From the NCBI RefSeq assembly GCF_963677685.1, contig NZ_OY782186.1, forward strand, positions 744,001 to 808,000: a stretch of 64,000 nt of DNA, read 5' to 3'. This document shows, one piece after another, positions 18,834 through 28,491 of this stretch. Position 1 is the first letter of the stretch; each line of letters starts with the position of its first letter. This stretch comes from an uncultured Bacteroides sp. (GTDB taxonomy: Bacteria; Bacteroidota; Bacteroidia; Bacteroidales; Bacteroidaceae). Position numbers and translations under genes: made by a program. Under the pieces are notes generated by a model, which worked only from the letters and a program-made list of their open reading frames with translations, searched no databases and was not told where the DNA came from.

Positions 18834-19484
18834 ATGAGACCTATTATAGCACCTTCTATATTATCAGCAAACTTTGCTTATCTGGCAAAAGATTTGGAAA
18901 TGATTAATCAGAGTGAGGCAGACTGGATGCATCTTGACATTATGGATGGCGTTTTTGTTCCTAACATCTCCTTTGGATTCCCTGTGCTTAAATATGTTGC
19001 TGAGTTAAGTAAGAAGCCTTTGGATGTTCATTTGATGATTGTAAATCCTGAGAAGTTTATTCCTGAAGTGAAGGCATTGGGAGCTAAAGTAATGAATGTA
19101 CACTTTGAAGCATGTCCCCATTTACATCGTGTTGTGCAACAAATTCGTGAAGCTGGTATGCTGCCTGCTGTGACGATTAATCCGGCTACCCCTGTTTCTT
19201 TATTAAAAGACATTATTAATGATGTTTATATGGTTTTGGTGATGAGTGTAAATCCAGGTTTCGGAGGACAAAAATTTATCGAGCATTCTGTTGAAAAAGT
19301 GAGGGAATTGCGCTTACTCATTGAAGAAACCGGTTCTGAAGCTTTAATAGAAGTTGATGGCGGAGTAAATAAGGAAACGGGAGCCAGACTAGTTGAAGCT
19401 GGCGCAAATGTGTTAGTGGCTGGTAATGCTATTTTTTCTGCGGAAAATCCTACATTAATGATTCATGAATTAAAGGGTTTATAA
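18834..19484 (+). CDS. rpe: ribulose-phosphate 3-epimerase
   Basis: Interconverts ribulose-5-phosphate and xylulose-5-phosphate in the pentose phosphate pathway. The TIM-barrel protein of 216 aa has IAPSILSANFAYL, MHLDIMDGVFVPNISFG (metal-binding His and Asp), DVHLMI, MSVNPGFGGQKF and EVDGGVN (second catalytic Asp). The start at 18834 (MRPIIAPSIL) is chosen from family length and from the promoter box just upstream. It is followed by a comEC-like gene 16 bp after its stop. Confidence 0.96.
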   Translation: MRPIIAPSILSANFAYLAKDLEMINQSEADWMHLDIMDGVFVPNISFGFPVLKYVAELSKKPLDVHLMIVNPEKFIPEVKALGAKVMNVHFEACPHLHRVVQQIREAGMLPAVTINPATPVSLLKDIINDVYMVLVMSVNPGFGGQKFIEHSVEKVRELRLLIEETGSEALIEVDGGVNKETGARLVEAGANVLVAGNAIFSAENPTLMIHELKGL

Positions 19485-19500
19485 TCCTTTAATTACTAAA

Positions 19501-21600
19501 GTGCCTTTTTCTAAAGCACATCGATATCCTTATTTAAGGCTTCTTATACCTTTTATATTAGGCATCCTTTTTGGCGATACCCTGATTTTCTACGTATCTT
19601 TCTTGCCACTGCATACTCTCTGCTTGGCTTGCTCTTTTTCTACGCTTTTTTGTTTGTTTTCTTTCTTTTTTAATGGATCTTATTCAAAGTATGTTTTTGG
19701 CTTTACTCTCTATCTTTGCTTTTTTCTGGCAGGGGCTTTTTCTACGGCATGGCGATTGAAGCAAACTATTTACCCTTTTCCACAAAAGAATGTAGCTTAT
19801 AGGGGGACGATTGTTGAATCTCCTCATATAAAGGAGCATCAAGTCTCTTTGCGTATGCGTTTATCGGGAGCGAATGATTCTCTTGCTGCCCAATTAGTGG
19901 ATAAAGAGATACTACTGTCATTATCTAAAGATTCTGCAAGTGAACAACTTCTCAGAGGAGATGAATTGCTCTTTTATACACACCTTTCTATTCCTCGAAA
20001 CAAAGGTAATCCCGATGAATTTGATTATGCTCGCTATTTGCTTCGTAGAGAAATTAGTGGAACAGGCTTTGCTTCTACTGGCTATTGGAAACTTGTGGCA
20101 CATAATGCTTCTCGTTCGTTAAAGGATATGGCGGTGGATGATCGTCGGAATATATTGGCTCTGTATCATTCATTGGACTTAGGTAAGGATAATCTAGCGA
20201 TACTGTCAGCATTGACAGTTGGTTATAAAGATGATTTAAGTGATGCAATTAAAGAAACATATTCTGTCTCCGGCGCTAGTCACGTATTGGCTTTGTCTGG
20301 CCTTCATATTGGTTTGCTGTATTTGATTTTGCTTTTTGTATTGAAGGTTATTCCTAATCGTTTAAGATATGCTAACGTTGTTCGTTTTTTGATTCTGATA
20401 TTGGCGCTATGGGCGTTTGCTCTTTTAACCGGACTTTCCCCTTCGGTGGTCAGATCGGTGATCATGTTTTCTCTTTTTTCTTTGTCTGCATTGATTCCTG
20501 GAAAAGTCTTTTCTATTAATACTCTGGCTGCTACTGCCTTCTTTATGCTCCTCTATAACCCTTTCTGGATTTTCGATGTTGGTTTTCAACTATCATTTGT
20601 TGCTGTTACAACAATTTTGCTATTCTATCCTTTTATTTATAAAATACTGAAACCTAATAACTGGTTGCTGAATAAAATTTGGGCCTTGATAGCAGTTTCG
20701 TTAGCTGCTCAGATAGGAACTGCTCCTTTAGTGATGTTTTATTTCCATCGTTATTCTACTTATTTTTTATTAACTAATCTACTTGTCATGCCGTTGGTAT
20801 CTATTATCATGTATTTATCGGTTGCACTTTTACTACTTTCTCCAGCATCTTTTTTATTGGGGTATATTCAGTTACCTCTTCGATGGTGTTTGGATCTACT
20901 TAATTTTTCTGTTGCATGGGTAGAAAAATTACCTTTTTCTTCTATAGATCATATATGGATCTATCCACTAGAATTATGGGGAATATATCTTTCTGTTTTT
21001 TTATTATTGAGCTATGCACTTTATAGGAAAGTAAAATATATGTTTGCTCTTTTATTTTCTGCACTCTTCTTGTGTTCCTATCATTTGATGATGTTTTATG
21101 AAGATCGTCCGCCTGAAAGTTTGATGTTTTATAACGTACGTAATTGTCCTGTGGCACATTGTATTAATCCTAATGGACAATCTTGGCTAGTTTCTCCTGA
21201 TACTTTGCCTAATATAAAGAATCTTAGGCGTGCGGTTTCTCCATATTGGGATCGATTACATCTTTCTTCTCCTGCTTTTATTTCAGTTAATACAGATATA
21301 CCAGAACTTGCATTTCGTAATGATATTCTTTCTTTTGCTGGTAGAAGAGTCTGTTTTGTTGCGGATGACCGCTGGAAGAATTTGCTGACTAACCAGCCAT
21401 TATCAGTCGATTATCTTTTCTTGTGTAAGGGATATAAAGGCCGTTTAAAATGGTTGATGAAACTTTTTTCTGTGCAGACGGTTATTCTTGATGCTTCTAT
21501 TCAGAAATGGCATAAAGATCAATTGATCGGAGAGTGTAGAGAGATGGGAATCCACTTTATTTCTCTTTCGGAAGAAGGTTCTGCCTGCTTTCTGCTCTGA
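19501..21600 (+). CDS. ComEC/Rec2-family inner-membrane protein
   Basis: A polytopic membrane protein of 699 aa, GTG start. An N-terminal helix bundle and DUF4131-like region (to about residue 200) precede the Competence domain (about 230-500) with VSGASHVLALSGLHIGLLY and several helices. ComEC forms the DNA uptake channel in competent bacteria. The C-terminal 160 residues are soluble but lack the metallo-beta-lactamase motif HxHxDH that longer ComEC proteins carry. This is the usual short Bacteroidales form; whether it moves DNA here is not known. Confidence 0.85.
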   Translation: MPFSKAHRYPYLRLLIPFILGILFGDTLIFYVSFLPLHTLCLACSFSTLFCLFSFFFNGSYSKYVFGFTLYLCFFLAGAFSTAWRLKQTIYPFPQKNVAYRGTIVESPHIKEHQVSLRMRLSGANDSLAAQLVDKEILLSLSKDSASEQLLRGDELLFYTHLSIPRNKGNPDEFDYARYLLRREISGTGFASTGYWKLVAHNASRSLKDMAVDDRRNILALYHSLDLGKDNLAILSALTVGYKDDLSDAIKETYSVSGASHVLALSGLHIGLLYLILLFVLKVIPNRLRYANVVRFLILILALWAFALLTGLSPSVVRSVIMFSLFSLSALIPGKVFSINTLAATAFFMLLYNPFWIFDVGFQLSFVAVTTILLFYPFIYKILKPNNWLLNKIWALIAVSLAAQIGTAPLVMFYFHRYSTYFLLTNLLVMPLVSIIMYLSVALLLLSPASFLLGYIQLPLRWCLDLLNFSVAWVEKLPFSSIDHIWIYPLELWGIYLSVFLLLSYALYRKVKYMFALLFSALFLCSYHLMMFYEDRPPESLMFYNVRNCPVAHCINPNGQSWLVSPDTLPNIKNLRRAVSPYWDRLHLSSPAFISVNTDIPELAFRNDILSFAGRRVCFVADDRWKNLLTNQPLSVDYLFLCKGYKGRLKWLMKLFSVQTVILDASIQKWHKDQLIGECREMGIHFISLSEEGSACFLL

Positions 21601-21647
21601 TAAACAAAGATTTTCTTATTTTTGCCAATTATATCAATGAAAATTAT

Positions 21648-22679
21648 ATGCTGACTAAAGTTGTTGATCAAGCTAAAATAGATCATTTTGCTAAATGGAT
21701 CGAAAGAGCTGAAAATATTGTTATTGTTTCTCACGTTTCTCCGGATGGAGATGCTATTGGTTCTTCTTTAGGATTATGGCATTTTTTAGATGATATGGAT
21801 AAAGCGGTAACGGTTATAGTACCGAATGCTTTTCCTGATTTTTTGAAGTGGATGCCCGGAAGCCGGGATGTTTTACTTTATGACCGTCATAAGGAATATG
21901 CCGATAAACTCATTGCCGGTGCGGATATTGTTTGTTGCCTAGACTTTAATGCGTTGAAAAGAATTGATGATATGGGTAGCGCAGTTGCGGCTTCTCATGC
22001 CCGTAAAGTAATGGTGGATCATCATCCTTATCCGGAAAATATTTGTGATATAACTATTTCTCATCCCGAAATATCATCGACTTCCGAATTGGTCTTTCGT
22101 TTGATTTGTCGCATGGGATATTTTAGTGATATAGCCAAAGAAGGAGCTGAGTGCATTTATACAGGAATGATGACGGATACCGGTGGCTTTACTTATAACT
22201 CCAATAGTCAAGAAATCTATTTTATTATAAGCGAGCTTCTCTCTAAAGGAATTGATAAAGATGAGATTTATCGGAAAGTGTATAACACTTATTCCGAGAG
22301 TCGTTTGCGGTTAATGGGCTATGTCTTGTCAAATATGAATGTCTATCCCGGCTATGGTGCGGCGCTTATTTCGCTAACCAAAGAGGAGCAAAGTAAGTTT
22401 GACTATATAAAAGGGGATAGCGAAGGGTTTGTAAATATCCCTTTGTCCATTAAAAATGTATGCTTTAGTTGCTTTTTAAGAGAAGATACAGAGAAGGCAA
22501 TGATTAAGATTTCTCTCCGTTCGGTAGGGAAATTTCCTTGCAACAAGTTTGCGGCTGATTTCTTTAATGGAGGTGGGCACTTGAATGCCTCCGGTGGGGA
22601 ATTTTTTGGATCAATGTCTGAAGCGATGGAGATTTTTGAAAAAGGACTCGAAAAATATAAGAAGTTGCTGAATGATTAA
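21648..22679 (+). CDS. DHH/DHHA1 phosphoesterase, NrnA type
   Basis: A cytosolic phosphoesterase of 343 aa that probably degrades nano-RNA, pAp or cyclic dinucleotide breakdown products. The DHH part has SHVSPDGDAIGSSLGL, CLDFNALKRIDDM, MVDHHPYPE and GMMTDTGGFTYNS, with all metal-binding Asp and His residues visible. The DHHA1 part ends with NGGGHLNASGGEFFG. A -7 box TATTTTTG at 21617-21624 gives it its own promoter. The next gene, a DUF4827 lipoprotein, begins 126 bp later. Confidence 0.9.
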   Translation: MLTKVVDQAKIDHFAKWIERAENIVIVSHVSPDGDAIGSSLGLWHFLDDMDKAVTVIVPNAFPDFLKWMPGSRDVLLYDRHKEYADKLIAGADIVCCLDFNALKRIDDMGSAVAASHARKVMVDHHPYPENICDITISHPEISSTSELVFRLICRMGYFSDIAKEGAECIYTGMMTDTGGFTYNSNSQEIYFIISELLSKGIDKDEIYRKVYNTYSESRLRLMGYVLSNMNVYPGYGAALISLTKEEQSKFDYIKGDSEGFVNIPLSIKNVCFSCFLREDTEKAMIKISLRSVGKFPCNKFAADFFNGGGHLNASGGEFFGSMSEAMEIFEKGLEKYKKLLND

Positions 22680-22775
22680 TAGTGAAAATAGATGCTGTTG
22701 GTTAAAAGATAATTTTTAAAGGTTAAAAGTATAGAACTCTCAAGCATTACTAATGAACTTACGGTGAAAATAAAA

Positions 22776-22783
22776 TACTTTTG
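22776..22783 (+). promoter_or_regulatory. promoter -7 box of the DUF4827 gene
   Basis: TACTTTTG matches TAnnTTTG 22 bp before the ATG at 22806. Confidence 0.5.
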
Positions 22784-22805
22784 TATATAATATTAAGTTG
22801 CGAAT

Positions 22806-23396
22806 ATGAAAAAACTGGCTTTACTATTTATTAATTTGTTGTGCATTGCTGCATTATTTCAGGCGTGTGATAATACAAAAACATATGCTGATATGCTTTC
22901 GGACGAGAAGAAAGCGGTTAGTGAGTATATTAAAGATAACAATATAAAAGTCATCTCTCAAGATGAATTTGAGAAAGATACCATCACTAATGTTGATGAG
23001 AACGAATATGTTGGTTTCTCCAATGGAGTGTATATGCAAATCGTAAATAGAGGAGAAGGAGATACTGTTAAAACTCGTGACCAGATTCTTGTGCGTTTTA
23101 TGGAGTACGATATTATGCAAAAAGATACCACTATTGTTTCTAACTATAATGCAGATAATTGGGTCGACGTTTTTAATTATACTTCTACTGGGACTTCTGT
23201 CTCCGGCACATTTATAGATGGAAGCATGTCTCAATATTATGGTCCCAACGTGCCTTCCGGTTGGCTGATTCCTTTAAAATATATCAAGAATAATGCTCAT
23301 GTAAAATTGATAGTCCCTTCTAAAATGGGACATACCAATGCTTCTAGATATGTTTATCCCTATTTTTACGACATACTAAAATTTCAAATTTATTGA
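22806..23396 (+). CDS. DUF4827-type lipoprotein
   Basis: A signal peptide with lipobox LFQAC predicts an acylated envelope protein of 196 aa. The rest resembles the DUF4827 family of Bacteroidales, which has an FKBP-like shape: GVYMQIVNRGEGDTVKTRDQILVRF in the middle and SGWLIPLKYIKN near the end. An isomerase function is not shown by catalytic residues. It lies 23 bp before glmM and is probably cotranscribed with it. The family assignment is from memory of the sequence pattern. Confidence 0.7.
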   Translation: MKKLALLFINLLCIAALFQACDNTKTYADMLSDEKKAVSEYIKDNNIKVISQDEFEKDTITNVDENEYVGFSNGVYMQIVNRGEGDTVKTRDQILVRFMEYDIMQKDTTIVSNYNADNWVDVFNYTSTGTSVSGTFIDGSMSQYYGPNVPSGWLIPLKYIKNNAHVKLIVPSKMGHTNASRYVYPYFYDILKFQIY

Positions 23397-23419
23397 AATT
23401 CGTATTAATTTTATAATCT

Positions 23420-24808
23420 ATGACTCTAATTAAATCAATTTCCGGGATTCGCGGTACTATTGGCGGAACCACGGGTGACGGACTGAATCCGCTTGATATT
23501 GTTAAGTTTGCTTCGGCTTATGCCACACTCATTCGTAAAACGTGTAAATCGACTAGTAATAAAATCGTAGTGGGACGCGATGCGCGTATCTCGGGCGAAA
23601 TGGTGAATAATGTAGTAGTAGGAACGTTGATGGGGCTCGGCTGGGATGTTGTGGATATTGATTTAGCTTCTACTCCAACAACAGAACTTGCTGTTACTTT
23701 AGAGGGCGCTTGCGGAGGAATTATCTTAACTGCTTCTCATAATCCTAAACAATGGAATGCCTTAAAACTATTAAACGAGCATGGCGAGTTCTTGAATGCT
23801 GAAGAGGGTCAGGAAGTGTTGCGTATAGCAGAAGCTGAGGCTTTTGAATATGCGGATGTGGATCATTTAGGATCTTATCGTAAGGATTTGACATATAATA
23901 AAAAACATATAGATAGTGTTCTTGCTCTTGACTTAGTAGATGTTGAGGCTATTAAAAAAGCAAACTTCAGGGTTGCAATAGATTGTGTGAACTCTGTTGG
24001 AGGTTTGATTCTTCCTGAACTGTTAGATAGGTTGGGGGTAAAGCAGATAGAAAAGCTTTATTGTGAACCAACCGGTCATTTTGCTCATAACCCAGAACCA
24101 TTGGAGAAGAATCTAGGTGATATTATGAACCTGATGAAAGGTGGTAAGGCTGATGTGGCTTTTGTTGTAGATCCGGATGTCGACCGTTTGGCTATGATTT
24201 GCGAAGATGGAACGATGTATGGTGAAGAATATACATTGGTTACTGTGGCGGATTATGTGCTCAAACATACTCCTGGCAATACGGTTTCAAACCTTAGTTC
24301 TACTAGAGCATTGCGGGATGTGACACGTAAATACGGCATGGAATATAACGCTTCGGCTGTGGGAGAAGTGAATGTCGTTACAAAGATGAAAAGTACGAAT
24401 GCCGTAATTGGTGGTGAAGGCAATGGCGGGGTTATTTATCCTGCAAGCCATTACGGTCGTGACGCTTTAGTTGGTATTGCTTTGTTTCTTAGTCATTTAG
24501 CCCATGAAGGGAAAAAGGTGAGCGAACTTCGTGCTACCTATCCTGCTTATTTCATAGCTAAGAACCGTGTCGACCTGACTCCTAACATAGATGTGGATGC
24601 TATTCTTGCCAAGGTAAAGGAAATCTATAAAGATGAAGAAGTAAACGATATAGATGGTGTGAAGATTGACTTCCCTGATAAATGGGTGCATCTGCGTAAA
24701 AGTAATACGGAGCCTATTATTAGGGTTTACAGTGAAGCTTCAACCATGGAAGCAGCCGATGAGATTGGTCAGAAAGTGATGGATGTCATCAATGAGTTAG
24801 CAAAATAA
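23420..24808 (+). CDS. glmM: phosphoglucosamine mutase or related phosphohexomutase
   Basis: Alpha-D-phosphohexomutase of 462 aa with the four usual domains. The phosphoserine loop is TASHNPKQWNALK, the metal loop is VDPDVDRLAMI, the sugar loop is GEGNGGVIYP and the phosphate-binding loop is RKSNTEPIIRVY. In Bacteroides the gene with this pattern is taken as GlmM, giving glucosamine-1-phosphate for peptidoglycan and LPS. A phosphoglucomutase/phosphomannomutase role cannot be excluded from motifs alone. A strong terminator follows. Confidence 0.88.
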   Translation: MTLIKSISGIRGTIGGTTGDGLNPLDIVKFASAYATLIRKTCKSTSNKIVVGRDARISGEMVNNVVVGTLMGLGWDVVDIDLASTPTTELAVTLEGACGGIILTASHNPKQWNALKLLNEHGEFLNAEEGQEVLRIAEAEAFEYADVDHLGSYRKDLTYNKKHIDSVLALDLVDVEAIKKANFRVAIDCVNSVGGLILPELLDRLGVKQIEKLYCEPTGHFAHNPEPLEKNLGDIMNLMKGGKADVAFVVDPDVDRLAMICEDGTMYGEEYTLVTVADYVLKHTPGNTVSNLSSTRALRDVTRKYGMEYNASAVGEVNVVTKMKSTNAVIGGEGNGGVIYPASHYGRDALVGIALFLSHLAHEGKKVSELRATYPAYFIAKNRVDLTPNIDVDAILAKVKEIYKDEEVNDIDGVKIDFPDKWVHLRKSNTEPIIRVYSEASTMEAADEIGQKVMDVINELAK

Positions 24809-24832
24809 GTTTATCAGTATAACTTTTATTTT

Positions 24833-24862
24833 AGGGCGAAGTTTTTCTTCGCCCTTTTTTTT
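24833..24862 (+). terminator. terminator after glmM
   Basis: AGGGCGAA (24833-24840) pairs with TTCGCCCT (24848-24855), loop of seven, then eight T residues. Confidence 0.9.
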
Positions 24863-24924
24863 GTTTGCCTATTGCTTAAAATAAAAGCTTCTGTTCAAAG
24901 CTTTTTCTCTATTGCTTTAAGAAG

Positions 24925-24990
24925 TGCTGACACCCGGGTGTCAGCATGTCCAACACCCGGGTGTTGGTACACACAACATCCGGATGTTGT
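24925..24990. repeat. three consecutive perfect palindromes
   Basis: Three perfect inverted repeats follow each other: 24925-24946 (22 bp, centre CACCCGGGTG), 24950-24967 (18 bp, centre CACCCGGGTG) and 24973-24990 (18 bp, centre CATCCGGATG). They share a core of CAnCCGGnTG and are 3-5 bp apart. There is no T run, so they are not ordinary terminators. They lie between the glmM terminator and the convergent end of pabC. Confidence 0.85.
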
Positions 24991-25107
24991 CTATCTTTAG
25001 ATGCGATGCTATGTTAACTTCTCCAGCTTTAAAATAGAAAAGGAACAGAACAAATCAATCCTTTCTTCTGTAAACTCTTTCAAAAAGTAGGCCATGAGGC
25101 TTGATCA

Positions 25108-25704
25108 TTAAAGGTTAATATGCTCTTTATCTATAGGGATGATTATTTCGCCAAAAGGAATCATGGCGTTGAATAGGGCTATTTGTTGATAGGAGAATAG
25201 CTCTTCTAAAAGTATTTCTTTCTGAGTGAGTAGACTGTTATTAAGTAAAAAAGCTCTTTGCGTTCCTTCAAGTAAAGGAGTTGTGGGCGTGTACCATCTA
25301 TTTCCGTCAAACAGAGCAATATTGGCAATGGAAGTATCAGTCAGCTTCTTCTCTTTAACAATCAGAATCTCATCTTGCTTACCTTTAGCATTGAAGAGTT
25401 TATTTAGTTCTTCTCTATTGGTACTTTTATAGCGATAATTGATGGCGTCGGGATAAACGAGTTGCAACGTGCTGACGGGGCGAACTGTGTAGGGGGCGTA
25501 AGTAATTTTTCTAATTGATTGATCGTAGGCTACCCTGCATTTGATGCGATCTTTATTTTCAGGAGTTCTGATGTGAGCTGATAAATCTAAGGGGGAGGCA
25601 TCTCCAAAGTGAGCACTTCGGGTTGCATTCATCCTTTGATTATGATAAGGCAAGTTACAAACTATGCCCTCTTCTATTCGTATGGTTTCAATAAATAGGC
25701 ACAT
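25108..25704 (-). CDS. pabC: class IV aminotransferase, probable aminodeoxychorismate lyase
   Basis: Cleaves aminodeoxychorismate to p-aminobenzoate and pyruvate for folate. The 198-aa protein has the fold-type IV pattern: a start with RIEEGIVCNLPYHNQRM, the KCRVAY-like CRVAYDQSIRKITY, then the EKKLTDTSIANIALFDG segment and TPLLEGTQRAFLL. It is shorter than branched-chain aminotransferases. Its start overlaps the upstream pabB by 17 bp, which supports the PABA assignment and translational coupling. Confidence 0.85.
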   Translation of the reverse strand: MCLFIETIRIEEGIVCNLPYHNQRMNATRSAHFGDASPLDLSAHIRTPENKDRIKCRVAYDQSIRKITYAPYTVRPVSTLQLVYPDAINYRYKSTNREELNKLFNAKGKQDEILIVKEKKLTDTSIANIALFDGNRWYTPTTPLLEGTQRAFLLNNSLLTQKEILLEELFSYQQIALFNAMIPFGEIIIPIDKEHINL

Positions 25705-26677
25705 ATACTTTTTGTCTCATTTCTTGATATTCATTTTCTGCATTACTTTGGCTCGTAATTCCACCGCCACTCTTGAAGAATAGTTTTGCTTCTTTCTGCT
25801 CAATAAAGCGGATCATTACAGCGCTATCCAGTTGTTCTCCATCAAAGTAACCAACAATGCCAGTGTAAAAGCCCCGTTCATTGCCTTCAGCTTCATCAAT
25901 GATCTTTGTGGTTTTATATTTGGGAGCTCCTGTTATCGATCCCGCAGGAAGAAGCTTGAAGAGTAGTTCGCCCAACTGTGACAGATAGTTCGTTGCTAAT
26001 TTGCCGCAAATTTCTGTGCTAGTTTGTAATAGGAGACCTTGATTCGTTTGTATTTCTTTGACATATCGGTAGCGTAAAACTTTCACCTCTTCGGCTATCA
26101 TGCTGAGGTCATTGCGAATAAGATCTGTGATAGTTGCATGCTCAGCTATTTCCTTAGGATCATTGAGCAATTGTTCTCGGGCATTGGGAAGGCTGGCGTC
26201 GATGGTTCCTTTCATAGGATATGAATAAATAGCGCCTTGCTTTATACGAACAAATATTTCGGGAGAGAAACAGACAAAGTGATCTTTTAACCAAACTTTG
26301 TAAGGCGCCTCTGAATGGTTAAAGATCTCTTTCAGAGATAGATTAGTGGATATTGGCGTGCTGCATGTAAGATTTGTAAGGAAACTGTTGCCCGCTAGAA
26401 TATGCTTTTCTACAATGCGGAAAGAGTGCTTGTATGCATCAAATGAAATGGGGTCGGTTTTCCAAAAAATGTCTTTTTTTCCCTTTTTTTGAATAGACGT
26501 GTTGTGGCAATTACTATATCCGTTGAGATTATATTTTAATTCCGCGGGATTAATCACATCAGTCTCTTCGATATAAGAGCAATCTTGCTTATAATTGATG
26601 ATGAATACGAAAGGTTTTCGGGCGTTTGCCAGAAAATTTATTCGTGCTGTGGCATCCTCTCTTGCGTAAGCTTTCAT
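25688..26677 (-). CDS. pabB: aminodeoxychorismate synthase component I
   Basis: Chorismate-utilising enzyme of 329 aa. The PMKGT motif carries the lysine typical of PabB rather than the alanine of anthranilate synthase. ITDLIRNDLSMIAEEV, AGSITGAPKYKTTKIIDEAE, GFYTGIVGYFDG and FKSGGGITSQSNAENEYQE complete the catalytic domain. The length is about 120 residues less than E. coli PabB, because most of the N-terminal domain is missing; this short form is usual in Bacteroidales. No glutaminase subunit gene is next to it. It overlaps pabC by 17 bp. Confidence 0.88.
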   Translation of the reverse strand: MKAYAREDATARINFLANARKPFVFIINYKQDCSYIEETDVINPAELKYNLNGYSNCHNTSIQKKGKKDIFWKTDPISFDAYKHSFRIVEKHILAGNSFLTNLTCSTPISTNLSLKEIFNHSEAPYKVWLKDHFVCFSPEIFVRIKQGAIYSYPMKGTIDASLPNAREQLLNDPKEIAEHATITDLIRNDLSMIAEEVKVLRYRYVKEIQTNQGLLLQTSTEICGKLATNYLSQLGELLFKLLPAGSITGAPKYKTTKIIDEAEGNERGFYTGIVGYFDGEQLDSAVMIRFIEQKEAKLFFKSGGGITSQSNAENEYQEMRQKVYVPIY

Positions 26678-26687
26678 CCTTTTTTAT

Positions 26688-27197
26688 TCACTTTTCAGAG
26701 GAAATGACTTTATCAATTTCACTTTCAAAGTTGGGTGTAAAGATCCCTTTACCGATGTTTGCTTTAATTTCTTCGACTGTCCAGAAGCGACCACCATCCA
26801 ACTCTTCACTTGGTGATATTGCTCCGTCGTATACTGTTTTATGTGTGAAGACTAACTCTCGTTCACGAGCGGATTCAAAAACATAATGAATAATTTTCTG
26901 TGGCACAAAATCTGTTATGCCCAGTTCTTCTTTAGCTTCTCGTTTCAGGGCAATTTCTACACTCTCCCCCAAATCAACATGTCCCCCAACGGAAGTATCC
27001 CATTTATCAGGTTGTATGTCTTTCCACGAGGGGCGTTTTTGAAGGTATAATTCTCCTTTGGAATTGAATACATGCAAGTGGATAACAGGGTGCAGCAGTT
27101 TACTCCCATTATGGCATTCTCCACGGGTGGCTGACCCGATGATGTTTCCATCTTCGTCTACCACAGGGAAAAGCTCTTGGTTATTATCTTGATTCAT
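26688..27197 (-). CDS. NUDIX hydrolase
   Basis: A 169-aa protein with a complete Nudix box, GGHVDLGESVEIALKREAKEELG, in which the REAKEELG glutamates bind the metal. The N terminus, LFPVVDEDGNIIGSATRGE, resembles the isopentenyl-diphosphate isomerase-like/YfcD group of NUDIX proteins. The substrate is unknown; the yfcD type may act on a nucleotide-related diphosphate. It lies 4 bp after queA and 10 bp before pabB on the same strand. Confidence 0.88.
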   Translation of the reverse strand: MNQDNNQELFPVVDEDGNIIGSATRGECHNGSKLLHPVIHLHVFNSKGELYLQKRPSWKDIQPDKWDTSVGGHVDLGESVEIALKREAKEELGITDFVPQKIIHYVFESARERELVFTHKTVYDGAISPSEELDGGRFWTVEEIKANIGKGIFTPNFESEIDKVISSEK

Positions 27198-27201
27198 AAA
27201 A

Positions 27202-28422
27202 CTAAGGTATTAATAGAGAAGAATCTCCATAACTTAAAAAACGGAAATCGTGACTTAACGCATAGTTATAGATGGCTTTCCAATTTCCTTTGACAAAAGC
27301 TGAAACCAGAAGCAACAACGTACTTTGTGGCTGGTGGAAATTGGTTATCATCGCTTTCACTATTTTATAGTCGTATCCGGGTGCAATAATGATTTGGGTG
27401 CTGGTGTGAAGCGTTTCCATATTGTGGCGCTCCAAATAAGAAAGAATGTTTTGTAGTGCTTCGACAGGGGTGGTTGTAGAACTTGTCTCATACGGTTGCC
27501 ATTGACGCACATGAAGTTCATCCTCTGATGCTTCCGGAGAATGTGAGAGCGTTACTCCGATGTAGAAGAGGCTTTCTAAAGTTCGTACAGAAGTGGTACC
27601 AACAGCAATTGCTTGTCCTTGATTTTCTATTAGTTTTTTCAATGTCTGTTGCGAAACAGATATATATTCTGTATGCATCTCATGCCCTTCAATTTCTTCA
27701 CTCTTTACGGGTTTAAACGTTCCTGCCCCCACATGCAGTGTCAGTTCCTCGCAATCTATCCCTTTCTCTTTTAGAGCATCCAATACCTGAGGAGTGAAAT
27801 GCAGTCCGGCGGTAGGAGCGGCAACGGAACCTTTAATCTTTGAATAGACGGTTTGATAGGTCTCTTTGTCACTCTCCTCTGTATCACGGTTTAGATAAGG
27901 AGGGATAGGCAACTCACCGAAAACTTCGAGTATGTCGGCAAAAGTAACACTAGGATCATCCCATGTGAAGTCTACCCAATGGCTAGTGCCGTGGCACTCT
28001 CCGCGAGAAGCGGTAAGAATAATTTTTTTATCTTTGATAGTTATCTCTTTGTGAAGTTTACCCTCTTTCCATTTTTTTAGATTACCAATCATGCAAAGCC
28101 AGGCCGCATGTTCTGTTTGCTGAAAGTTGAGTGCATAATCATTAGGTAGTATGGGTTCGAGACAGAAGATTTCTATAAGTGCGCCTGTTTCTTTCTTAAA
28201 ATGCAGTCGAGCCTGAATGACCTTTGTATTATTAAAGATAATAAGACTATTTGAGGGTAGATAAGAGGGCAGTGAAGTGAAGATGTCTTCACTGATTTCT
28301 CCATGCCTATAAACCAATAATTTTGATTGATCTCTTATGGGCAGTGGAAATTTGGCAATGCGTTCGTCGGGAAGCGGATAGTTATATTCGCTGATTCGTA
28401 TATGTTTCGGGTTTTCTTTCAT
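27202..28422 (-). CDS. queA: S-adenosylmethionine:tRNA ribosyltransferase-isomerase
   Basis: Transfers and isomerises the ribose of S-adenosylmethionine onto preQ1 in tRNA, forming epoxyqueuosine. Motifs are [13 protein letters not shown] near the start, [38 protein letters not shown] and [18 protein letters not shown] start at 28422 ([10 protein letters not shown]), because the -7 box at 28442-28449 lies inside the longer frame. The 406 aa exceed the E. coli enzyme (356 aa) because of an insertion at about 85-130. Confidence 0.94.
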   Translation of the reverse strand: MKENPKHIRISEYNYPLPDERIAKFPLPIRDQSKLLVYRHGEISEDIFTSLPSYLPSNSLIIFNNTKVIQARLHFKKETGALIEIFCLEPILPNDYALNFQQTEHAAWLCMIGNLKKWKEGKLHKEITIKDKKIILTASRGECHGTSHWVDFTWDDPSVTFADILEVFGELPIPPYLNRDTEESDKETYQTVYSKIKGSVAAPTAGLHFTPQVLDALKEKGIDCEELTLHVGAGTFKPVKSEEIEGHEMHTEYISVSQQTLKKLIENQGQAIAVGTTSVRTLESLFYIGVTLSHSPEASEDELHVRQWQPYETSSTTTPVEALQNILSYLERHNMETLHTSTQIIIAPGYDYKIVKAMITNFHQPQSTLLLLVSAFVKGNWKAIYNYALSHDFRFLSYGDSSLLIP

Positions 28423-28441
28423 GATTCCTTTCTTTCCTCGG

Positions 28442-28449
28442 CAAAAGTA
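28442..28449 (-). promoter_or_regulatory. queA promoter, -7 box
   Basis: TACTTTTG on the minus strand fits TAnnTTTG and sets the transcript start near 28435, just before the ATG at 28422. Confidence 0.55.
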
Positions 28450-28491
28450 GCGATATTTGCTGATATAAAGAATCAAATTAGTAATGAGCTT

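Noticed and set aside
24925..24990. CRISPR array
   Set aside because: The palindromes are adjacent, of different length and without spacers, and no cas gene is in the window.
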